This document shows positions 10,727 through 19,979 of a stretch of 64,000 nt of DNA, one piece after another. Source of the DNA: Isoetes taiwanensis (taxonomy: Eukaryota; Streptophyta; Lycopodiopsida; Isoetales; Isoetaceae). How positions within the stretch are numbered: position 1 is the stretch's first letter; each line of letters begins with the position of its first letter. Under the pieces are notes generated by a model, which had not been told where the DNA came from, did not search any database, and worked only from the letters and a program-made list of their open reading frames with translations. The stretch lies in assembly GCA_021234155.1 (NCBI GenBank), contig JAJEKV010000001.1, forward strand, positions 27,545,768 to 27,609,767, in the 5' to 3' direction. Made by a program: the position numbers and the translations under genes.

Positions 10727-10951
10727 CGTTCATAACTGCCTGGTATTTCTCTCTTAAATCCCCCTATAAATGCTTGCAAAAATGAGGTCATTTAAGATTT
10801 AAGTGTTATCTGATAAATGCTTCCAAAAAATAAAATCATTTATAACGTTCATAATTGCCTGATATTTCATGAATGCTTGCAAACATGAGATCATCTAAGA
10901 TTTAAGTGTTATACGTGATAAATGCTTGCAAAAAATAGAATCATTTATAAG
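10727..10951 (+). repeat. About 119-bp tandem duplication upstream of the Helitron-like block
   Basis: The unit starting CGTTCATAA and ending with ATCATTTATAA occurs at 10,727 and 10,846. The second copy is shorter through small deletions. It lies directly before the TATA box at 11,016, so it may be a duplicated upstream promoter region. Confidence 0.8.
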
Positions 10952-10983
10952 TGTAAAATCAGATTGTATAATCAGATTTGCTT

Positions 10984-11108
10984 CATAGGTGTCCACATCT
11001 TAGTGGATGTGCACCTATATAAATATGAGGGTTCCGCTCTCAACCTACAACTACTCCTCTGTTTGAGTTTTTGAGCGCTCGCTTCTCCCTTCCTAATTGT
11101 CTTGGCAA
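10984..11108 (+). promoter_or_regulatory. TATA promoter and non-coding first exon of the Helitron-like block
   Basis: TATATAAAT at 11,016-11,024 follows an imperfect inverted repeat (ATAGGTG at 10,985, CACCTAT at about 11,012). A 5' leader of about 60 bp follows and ends in AAG at 11,108 before GTATAA, a good splice donor. Matching acceptor: TGATTTCAG at 11,863, immediately before the ATG at 11,864. Confidence 0.5.
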
Positions 11109-11863
11109 GGTATAATGGGGTAGTCTTTTCCCTCCTATCCTTAATTTTTGGTGTTCTTCATTCTCCTATCCTTAATTTTTAGTGTTCTTCATTCACATGT
11201 GCTTTAATCTGAATTCATGCATCCCCTCCCCTCCCTCCCTCCCCCCTCCCCCCCCCCCTTTCTTTGCCCTTTGCATTTGCCTTTCTATAGTAGTTGTTTT
11301 TCTCTTTTGCATCCCTCTCCCCCCTCGTTTTTGTCCCTTCGTTATGCCTTCCTAGTTCCCTTGAGTTCCCCTCCTATAACGCTAGCACTTCATCTTCACA
11401 TCCAATACTTCTTTGTGTTTTTGGTCCCTTCAATCTGCCTTCCTATTTCTCCTGAGTTCCCCTCCTATAACGTTAGCACTTCCTCTTCACATTCAACCCC
11501 CCCCCCCCTCTCCCTCTCCTTCCCCCCCTCCTCCATTTCTTTGTTCTAGGTATTTCTTTGTGTGTTTTGTCCCTTCGTTATGCCTTCCTATTTCCCTTGA
11601 GTTCCCCTATTATAACGTTAGCACTTCATCTTCACATCCACTCCTCCCCCCACCCCCAAATGCATTCACATCCATTCCTTGGTATCATGTTACCTTAATG
11701 CACTATTTTGTTTCCCCTTTGTATTTGCCTTTATTATATTTGCCTTTATTATATAGTAGTTGTTTTTTCCTCCTTTCTATAGTGTTGGCCATTTCCCATT
11801 GCATATGCTTCAATTCTTTGAGTATCCCATGATACGTGGGTTGATAATGTCCACTGATTTCAG
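11109..11863 (+). other. Putative 5'UTR intron, pyrimidine-rich
   Basis: The stretch runs from donor AAG/GTATAA to acceptor TTTCAG/ATG. It is extremely C and T rich, with C runs near 11,245 and 11,500 and three diverged copies of a segment containing CCTATAACG-TAGCACTTC. The open frames here arise from low-complexity pyrimidines and are not taken as genes. Confidence 0.5.
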
Positions 11864-12220
11864 ATGGGCAAGCCATTGCCGGAGGCTATCGTCAACATGA
11901 CGTCTAAAATAAAACAATTTCTATATGTAGCAATTAAAGGACATGGAGACCAGTTATACCACGTCGAGTGTGGTTGGATTCACGGTTCATCTGAGATGTT
12001 GTTTGATGCTTTAGTTGTGGGGCGCTTCCTCCCCCGCTCCCTCCTCCATAAATTAGAAGTAGTGGAAACAAACCATCCATCTGGCGTCGTCCCTTACTTG
12101 CTCCAGAAACATATGGGCTGCGACTCCCTTGATCCTTCGGGCATTTTCAAAGTGAATGTTGAATTAGTGGATGGTCGAGTTGAAATTGGGATATTTAGTG
12201 ATGATCGTTTCTATAATTAG
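11864..12220 (+). CDS. 118-aa protein of unknown function in the Helitron-like block
   Basis: The ATG follows directly after a strong splice acceptor. The protein is compact and has a mixed alpha/beta look: IKQFLYVAIKGHG, a Cys-Trp motif (VECGWIH), then LVVGRFLPRSLLHKLEVVE, and an acidic C-terminus ending IGIFSDDRFYN. It contains no transmembrane segment or recognised domain. It precedes the Rep-helicase frame on the same strand, so it may be an accessory protein of the same element, or an exon of one spliced message. Some plant Helitrons carry RPA or OTU domains; this matches neither by eye. Confidence 0.5.
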   Translation: MGKPLPEAIVNMTSKIKQFLYVAIKGHGDQLYHVECGWIHGSSEMLFDALVVGRFLPRSLLHKLEVVETNHPSGVVPYLLQKHMGCDSLDPSGIFKVNVELVDGRVEIGIFSDDRFYN

Positions 12221-12340
12221 TGGTTGATCAGACCTGGAACATCAAGTGTACTTTTGACCTTAAATGTTGTTGGCATGATGCATGGTATTGAATATATGTG
12301 CATTTGCTTAATTTGGTGTTTGACTCTTGCACTGTAGTAA

Positions 12341-12769
12341 ATGGCGGAAATGATCGTGGATACCGTTGAGTCCATAACCGAAGTAGAAAATGGGGTTGGT
12401 GGATGCACGACGGTTTATGATGTGGATGCACGTCTTAAAAACAAGAAGAACAACCATAAGAGACAAAAATTGGTTGTAAAGGGGGCGAACTCTCGAGAGT
12501 ACAGTCGAAATCAGATTGCCTCACGCATATCATCGTACAGGACATGCCCTCCTCTGACAAAGACAAAAAAAATGCAGGCGCAATCAGATAGATTCTCCCA
12601 AGAATTAGACAGGTTATCCCAAGAATTAGATAAAATGTCTAAGGATGCAACCACTCTTTCCATCAGCACCAAAAGGCTTACTGCACAATTAACTCGCCTC
12701 CATCGACTGCTCCAGATTGTTGAGGCTAGTGATGCTGCCTTGAGTGCGGCTTTGATAGGGGAGTTGTAG
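12341..12769 (+). CDS. 142-aa coiled-coil protein of unknown function in the Helitron-like block
   Basis: The ATG lies just after an acceptor-like TGCACTGTAG. Residues 30-45 are strongly basic (KNKKNNHKRQK), a plausible nuclear signal or nucleic-acid contact. Residues 78-135 form heptads (FSQELDRLSQELDKMSK, then ISTKRLTAQLTRLHRLLQ), a likely coiled coil for dimerisation. It sits between the 118-aa ORF and the Rep-helicase on the same strand. It could be a DNA-binding accessory factor of the element. I recognise no family. Confidence 0.5.
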   Translation: MAEMIVDTVESITEVENGVGGCTTVYDVDARLKNKKNNHKRQKLVVKGANSREYSRNQIASRISSYRTCPPLTKTKKMQAQSDRFSQELDRLSQELDKMSKDATTLSISTKRLTAQLTRLHRLLQIVEASDAALSAALIGEL

Positions 12770-12843
12770 AGGCGTTAGACAGTAATAGAAGTTTACATAA
12801 TCATGCTATTACAACAGACCTATTATTATGATATATATACATT

Positions 12844-12963
12844 ATGTATCGACTTATTATGCAAGTCACATATACTTTCTGCTTCCAGATATTGAATGTC
12901 TTTATGTATCGACTTATTATGCAAGTCACATATACTTCATTCTGTTTCCAGATATCCAATGTC
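12844..12963 (+). repeat. 60-bp tandem duplication between small ORF and Rep-helicase
   Basis: The unit starting ATGTATCGACTTATTATGCA occurs at 12,844 and 12,904. Each ends in a splice-acceptor-like TTCCAGATAT, so the duplication doubles a possible intron end. Confidence 0.85.
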
Positions 12964-13079
12964 TTTCTTACTCGACGTGATGTATGGATGATTTTAAAGG
13001 AAGCGAATAAATGTAAGTTCTCCTCTTACATGAATTCAGTAGAAAGCTCTTCGTGCTTGCAATAGTGTGTGTATTAGAC

Positions 13080-16000
13080 ATGGATGCTGGCCTATTGAAC
13101 TCCGCTGAAAACCACATAGAAATCAATGGCAGTACAAGACCATATGCACGCTTAAGGGCAATGGCAAGAGAGAGAACTAGACAACTCCGATCAGGAGTTG
13201 TCGAGGGGACGGAAGTATGTTATAGAGAGAGGAATCGTCGAATTGAGAGAGAGCGGTACGCAAACTTGAGTGAACAAGCTAGAGAGAGAGTGCGAGAGCG
13301 TGTGAGACAACGGTCAAGGGAACGTCAATCCAGGATGCGTGGTGAACTCCATGAAGTTCCTTCTCACACAACTAGAATTGAAATAACCTACACTATTTCA
13401 ACACCAAATACAAATATGGCAGCCACCAATGGAATCAACTTACTTGAAAGATCACCGCCAGTTGCAAGTGAGCAAGCAACTAGGACGCCTTCAACATCAG
13501 GTGTGTCACCCATCAACGGAATCGATATGCCTAACGGGTCACCCACAGTTGCAGGTGGGGTTGAAGCAACTGGAACAACACAAGACATGTCATCCACCAA
13601 TGTAGTTGAGTTGCTAGATGGGTCATCAGCTGCGGGTGAGCAAAACATGTACAGAGATGAACGATATGCGATGCTGAGTGAAGAACGTAGGGAGGAATTG
13701 CGTCGTATGTGTATGGAACGATATGCCAATCTGACCAATGAAGATAGAAATCGTACACGTCAGACAGACAGAGAATGTGACCCTAACGCACATTGGCAAG
13801 ATCGTGCACGTCGTATGAGATTAGCAACCAACCGAACATTTACAATGTGCACGTGGGCTAAGCGTTGCACGTATTGCCACATACCTTTGCTTAACGTTGA
13901 ACAAGATGGGTTTTGTTGTAATAAGGGTAGGTGGCTACTCCCACAGTTACCACCTTTGCCCGATGTATTAGTTCAGTTATACGACATGCTCGACTTCAAC
14001 AGGAAGTGCAGAAGGATAAATAAATTATTGTGTTTTAGTGTGCTTGGAGTCGATGGTAGGTTTGTCGATTTACGTTACCCTTCGTCGGTGGCCATCATGG
14101 GTCGTACATACCATCGTTTGCTTCCAACAAAAGACACGGGGCATCCCATACATTGGTATATATATGATGATTCACAACGTTACACGCAGGCGGGTTTTCA
14201 GAGTGTGCCATTCCAGTGGGTTGCAACCATCGGATCAATTCTTGATCGAATAAATCCGTTTATTAGAAACCTTCGAACAATGGGGAGCATGCACATGCCT
14301 TCAGCATACATTACGATTGAAGGTGTAATCAGGGGTGATGAAATGGTGGCGATTGCAGAGGTTAGTAACACGGCCGACATTGCACCCCGAGTTGCAGGAT
14401 TCTGGGCTCGGAATGAGGGTGAACCGACTTTTGTTAACATTCTTGATCCCATGTACGAACCTCTGCTGTATCCACTCCTCTTCCCACACGGTACACTAGG
14501 ATGGGGCCCAATGAATGAACATGGGTTAACACAATTACAGTGGTACAGAGCAAGACTCTTGCATGAGGACAGGTTCCATCGACTCGGGCGTTTATGTGGA
14601 GAGTACCTAGTTGACATGTATTCGAGAGTTGAAGATGCACGGCTAAATTACTTCAGGACTTCTGCCTTTCGGAACAGACGAATTCAATACGACGAGGACT
14701 ATTCCGAACGAGAGAATGACGACGAGAGTAATGTTATATTACCTTCGTCATTTCTGGGTTGCCAGAGATGGTGCTCTGTACAGGTTGCTGATGCATTAGC
14801 ACTTTCTAGGTCAAAGGGTCGTCCAACTCTATTCATTACCATGACTACGAATACAGACTGGCCAGAAATAAAGAGTGCACTTAGACCCGGACAGAATGCG
14901 TCTGACATACCCATGACTGTCGTTCGATGCTTTCATGGGCGATTAAAGCGATTGAAGGAATTGTTACATAAATTCTTCCAGCGTGTGTCGTACATAATAA
15001 CGGTGGTAGAGTTCCAGAAACGTGGACTCCCACACTCCCATCTTGTGTTGCGTACCGAGCCAGATATACCGATAGAATGTGTCGATGAAATCATATCTGC
15101 AGAACTGCCAACTAATCCGATTCTTCGTGGTCAAGTTCAAAAATTCATGACTCACAGACATTCTGATAGGTGCTCCCCAGACAATTCTTCATGCTGCTAC
15201 CACTATCCAAAACCAATCAATCCAACCACGCATCTTGACTCGAAAGGCTATGTGCAATACAAGAGGAGGAGCATAGACGATGCATGGGTAGTCCCATACA
15301 ACGCATTCTTACTCCATGAACTCGATTGTCATATTATGGTTGATATTGCATCCACTGTACATGTCTTTTCTTATCTATATGGCTACATATATAAAGGGTT
15401 TGATACAGCTAGATTTCAGATAACTCAAGAGAGGCATACAGTTGCAGAACCGTTGTCAAGCCATAACGAGGCAGGCGTCGGTAACGAGGATAGACGTCAT
15501 GATGCAGAACATTCGTCTGAACACCATCCACAAGGACAGTCTTCTAGATCAAGTATCGGGGAGGCATACGGTTCTTGTAACCGCCGTCCAAGTCATAACG
15601 AGGCAGGCGTCGGTAACGAGGATAGAAGTCATGATGCAGAACATTCGTCTGAACACTATCCACAAGGACAGTCTTCTAGATCAAGTAACAGGAATGAGAT
15701 ACATGACTACTTAAAGGCGCGCTATCTTTCTGCCATGGAGGCATCCTAGAGGATAATGTCATACGACATAACGAACAAATCCCCTGCTGTTAAATGCCTA
15801 CCTCTCCATCTGCTGCGTTCGAACACAAAGTCATTATTAGACCGATACTTCTTACGACCTCTTGATCAGGTATTCGATGCACTCACATACATTCAATATT
15901 ACGAACAGTATACGCTCACAGCGTATAGTCCGTCATTAGCATCTCAAGCTGGCTCTTACATAGAACAAGAGCAAGAAGGGTTTACTAAAAACATTGTGAG

Positions 16001-17906
16001 GAAAAGGTCAAGGCAGCCATTAGTATGTAGGATACGCTTGCTTTTACCTAGGGTCGGCGAGGCATTCTACCTTAGACAACTTTTGTTGCATCGTCCCGCA
16101 AGGACATGGGCTGAGTTAAAGATCGTTAATGGTCAGCACCATGACACTTATCAACAGGCTGCAGAAGCAGAGGGTTTGCTTGCAGCACATAACGGATCAA
16201 TTCTAGTTATGGAAGAGGCAGCTTCTCTGTCATTGAGTCCTAGACAACTACGTTTTCTTTTTGCTATGTTACTACTTGATCAAGGTCCAGCGATCGAGTT
16301 ATGGACGAGGTTTCGAGTACCCATGAGCATCGACCTACTAGACGAATATCCAAACGACGAGGAAGTCGCCTTTAACGAATCTCTTCACTTGATCAATAAT
16401 ATTTTAACACAACATAGTACTAATGTCATGGCATTCGGTCTCGAACTACACCCTCGTGTTGGGAGAGATGTCATGCACGAGTTGCGGAAATTTTCTGACC
16501 ACGATGCATATTTAAAAGCCGCGATGGAAATGATGAGCAAAATGAAAAATGATCAACGGGAGATACGCAACTTTATTCATGGATGGTTAGAATTACCACA
16601 GAGCAACCAACCTATATTTATTGATGGAAAAGCATGTAGAGGAAAGACATTCCTCTTAAATTCTATATGTCTCTCTATACGAGGTAACCGAGGTATAGTG
16701 CTTCCATGCGGTACTACCGCCTTAGCAGCCCGCCAATATCCAGGTGGACGAACGGCCCACTCGCTCTTCCAGATTCCCGTTGAGGAAAACAACGCAGGGT
16801 TACACTCGATGATAGAACGTGACTCCGGAGCAGCAGATCTACTAATTGCAGCTAAGGTTATTATTTGGGATGAGTTCCCAATGGCCAACAAAGCTGTCAT
16901 AGAAAGCGCTGATCATCTGTTGCAACGGCTATGCGGAAACAACCTTCCATTTGGAGGCAAACATTTCATCGCTTCTGGAGATTTCAGACAGGTTGCGCCT
17001 GTCGTCAAGGGGGGAGGAAGAACCGCAGCATACAATGCATCCATAAAATCATCGTTGCTTTGGCAAAGCTTTCGTGTGTCGAGATTGGAGGAACCTATTC
17101 GAAATGCAGATGATCCTGAGCTAATGCAATATGTCGATCGTATAGGAGAGGATTGGGAGCATTCCAGAGTTCCATTGGACATATTCAACACAACTACAGA
17201 CTTAACAGATACGATTGAATTTCTATATCCCTGCGACATCCTTCGAGATCCAGAAAAATGCAAGAAACGTAACTTCCTGTCGCCGATTAATAAGAGTGTC
17301 GACAGCTTCAACTATCGCATCCTTGATAGAGTTCTTGGTCATGACAAGTCGTATTATAGCCACGATCACATCTCCGAACAAGATGAGATTATACACGATC
17401 ACGCATATGCAACATCAGATTTCCTTAATAACTTCACGCATTCTGGAATACCTAACCATGAACTCAAGCTTAAGGTGGGTGCTATATGTCACATTATGAA
17501 GCGGCTAGACATGGAAAAGGGTCTTGTGAAGAATGCAAGGGTTATGGTTGTATCGATGCACGCAAAGTTCGTAATGGTGAAGGTATTGGATGAAGCATCG
17601 GACGATGATGCATGCACGTACCCGATCTCTAGAACTGATTTCTTCTATCGACCAGATAACCGACCTTGGACAATCCACAGGAGGCAATTACCCCTCCGAT
17701 TATCTTACTCGACCACTTTCAATAGTTGCCAGGGATTGACATTGGATCGTGTCGTCATCGACTTGCGTACTGATGTGTTCGCACATGGCCAGCTATATAC
17801 GGCGCTTACTTGCATGCGGAACAGACAGGACGTCCTCATCCTTCTCTCACCAGATAACACAACAAGGTGCACTAAGAATATCGTCTACAGGGAGCTACTT
17901 CTATGA
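13080..17906 (+). pseudogene. Helitron Rep-helicase (RepHel), split by one in-frame stop
   Basis: RepHel proteins move rolling-circle transposons: a HUH nuclease nicks and joins DNA, and a Pif1-type helicase unwinds it. Start taken at ATG 13,080. N-terminal basic repeats (RERYANLSEQARER) and a zinc motif (RCTYCHIPL, FCCNKGRWLLPQLPPLP) lead into the Rep region: FITMTTNTDWPEI, the HUH-type GLPHSHLVL near 15,045, and the tyrosine motif YLYGYIYKG near 15,385. TAG at 15,747-15,749 then replaces the Trp usually found in the EAxWRI block. The same frame continues to 17,906 with the helicase: Walker A GKACRGKT, Walker B VIIWDEFPM, FIASGDFRQVAPVV, and late motifs (FNSCQGLTLDRV, HGQLYTALTC) that are diverged. 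Apart from the stop the frame is about 1,600 codons long and complete. It lies inside the CACTA element. Confidence 0.93.
15429..15692 (+). repeat. 132-bp in-frame tandem duplication inside RepHel
   Basis: Two units of 44 codons (SHNEAGVGNEDR, HDAEHSSEH-PQGQSSRSS) start near 15,429 and 15,561 with few differences. They lie between the Rep tyrosine motif and the conserved block before the helicase, in a region that is normally a flexible linker. The frame is kept. Confidence 0.9.
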
Positions 17907-18340
17907 TGAGGTACACTTTCTGGAGCCTTTCTTTATGCATATGGCACTATGAATGTTGTGGATATGATGCACACCAATCTCTGTATAGCTTTCACATGTA
18001 CTGTCTTTTTATCCTCTATGGTAGATGGCATGTTCTTCGATTACTACAAGGTCCCATTCAATTCAAAGAAAAAAGTGACCATCACGGTGGCTAACTAATG
18101 GTCAACCCATTGGTTATGGACTATGATGAGGTACGTTTTCTGGATCCTTTCGTTATGCAGATGACACTAGAAGTGCTATGGATATGATGCACACTCACCT
18201 GGACTTCAAACAAGGTACGTTCTATATAGCCTTCACGTCTACTGTCTTTTTAGCCCGGATGATAGATGGCCTGTTGTTCGATTACCATGAGATTCCATTC
18301 AATTCAAAGAAAAAGATGACAATCGCGGTGGTTGTCTAGT
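17901..18340 (+). repeat. 220-bp tandem duplication over the RepHel stop codon
   Basis: CTATGATGAGGTAC starts units at 17,901 and 18,121, about 85 per cent alike by eye. The first copy contains the RepHel TGA. Each unit ends by entering a tRNA-like repeat, truncated in the first case. Confidence 0.85.
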
Positions 18341-18771
18341 GGTCAGGCCATTGGTTATGGGCGATCCCCACCCAGGCTCAAAACCCACTGACTACCACCG
18401 GATCGTGCAGAATAGAGAATGGACAACAAAAAGCACGTCGCGATGATGGTCTAGTGGTCAGGCTATTGGTTATGGGCAAATTCCAGCCAGGCTCACAACC
18501 CACTGGCTATCGTTGGATGATGCAAAGCAAAAAATGAAAAAATAGCCCACTGCGGCGGTGGTTTAGTGGTTAGGCCATTGGGTATGGGCAATCCCCACCC
18601 AGGCTCAAAGCCCGCTAGCTACCATCGAGTGGTGCATCATAAATAATAGATATAAAAGCCCGCCGCGTTGGTGGTCTAGTGGTCAGGCCACTGGTTATGG
18701 GCAACCCCCAGCCAGGCTCAAACCCCACTGACTATCATCGGGTGGTAAAATGGAATGAGTAGAACGGAATC
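18318..18771 (+). repeat. Four tandem tRNA-like units, about 113 bp each
   Basis: A TCTAGTGGTCAGGC block (A-box-like, as in GGTCTAGTGGTTAGG of plant Asp/Gly/Glu tRNAs) recurs at 18,335, 18,450, 18,562 and 18,675, spacings 115, 112 and 113 bp. Each is followed about 40 bp later by CCAGGCTCAAACCC (B-box-like) and then a CCATCGGGTGGTGC tail. A partial fifth copy is at 18,085. The arms do not obviously fold into complete cloverleaves, so these are not annotated as tRNA genes. They may be a tRNA-derived SINE amplified in tandem or a pol III-active array. Confidence 0.6.
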
Positions 18772-19979
18772 TCATGGTACTTGAGACAGCATCCATCTAT
18801 CATACGGGCACAAGAACATACGGCAACATTGCGGGTTCAAGTCCCACATGTACTTGAGTTATCATGTTAACCAAATATGGAGAGGTGACCCATCCCAAGC
18901 GCTAATGATTGCGTAGGTGGAGGACATGGGGTCGAGGAAGAGAAACGTTCGCGGCGGATAGGCCGCCGTGATAAGTTTCTTGTAAAATGATAAAGCTTAT
19001 GGGCTTTTTGTGGCGGTCTACATGCGAATTTTGCATGTTACCTTTTCTATGGCTTATTGTTCTCACAAAAGGACTCATGAGCTTTATGGAATGTGAGTCT
19101 CATACCTTACAAGTTTTCTAAGATATGTTGCTCTTTTGCCAAATAGTCATTTCACATTAAAAATTTAAATTATGGGTTATTTGTTTAAGCATTCCAATGG
19201 CAACTATGGCACATAAATTAAAAGTTGTTGATAAGATTCCATAAGGGGAATAATTAAGAGTGGTTGTTTGTTCTTTAATGGTTCCAACTAGGGCATTTGC
19301 TCACTACCACGAATACATTGGAGTAAATGTGATATTTGTTGGTCCTTAACGAACTCGGGACTTGTGCATTAACTATGGGGGTTGATTGCTTAACTTGTGG
19401 CGTGCCTGCCAAAAGGTTTTTTAAAAAAACTGAAATTGACAAATTGTTGAATCTTAATTTTTAAGTGGTTCCCTTGGGGAACTATTATTATTATTATTAT
19501 TTTTATTGATTAATTTAACTAGTAAGGTTGTTGTTGGCCTTGGAATTTAAGAGCCGAAGGCAATGAAGTCACCAGTCTGGCTTGGGATAATAAATCTCGG
19601 TTGCAAATACGATGGAAAATTCTAAGATTAATGGGTTAGACCTTTGAAATGGCTTAGGATACATAAAGGGTGAAATGTTTAGTGGCTTAAGATTTCAAAT
19701 TCGTATTCTAATAAGTGGCATGGTAACTCAATAGTCGTGACAAATGAAAAAACTTGGTCTTTTATTGTGGTCAACTAAGGCAAGAATGACCTAAAGCTTA
19801 CTGGCCGCTTACTGGAGCTCCTTGATCTAGTCGATAGGTAAAAGGATGTCATAGCCTTGCAAATCTGTGGCGCCTGAACTAGCTGTTGCGGCCATATGTA
19901 AGGATACCGAGGCATATGTGCGCTTCCTTGGCAAGATCAGGTCTATTAAAATGCATGTATCTGAATCGCCTTGGCAAGA
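18772..19979. other. No gene seen; tRNA-like B-box, short hairpin, ATT microsatellite
   Basis: Contains an isolated GCGGGTTCAAGTCCCAC at about 18,830 (B-box-like), a GC hairpin at 18,950-18,970 (CGGCGG, 5-nt loop, CCGCCG), and an ATT run near 19,485. The hairpin would be a candidate Helitron 3' stem, but no CTRR end follows at the expected 10-12 nt. The rest is AT-rich without coding signal. Confidence 0.4.

Noticed and set aside
11217-11832. Pro/Ser/Leu-rich ORFs of 110 and 139 codons
   Set aside because: They fall in a C/T-rich stretch between good splice donor and acceptor sites, best explained as an intron.
18318-18771. Functional tRNA genes
   Set aside because: Box-like sequences are present but anticodon arm and acceptor pairing are not convincing by eye, and spacing is enlarged.
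18950-18970. Helitron 3' terminal hairpin
   Set aside because: A GC stem exists but no CTRR end follows at the expected distance, so the Helitron boundary is left open.
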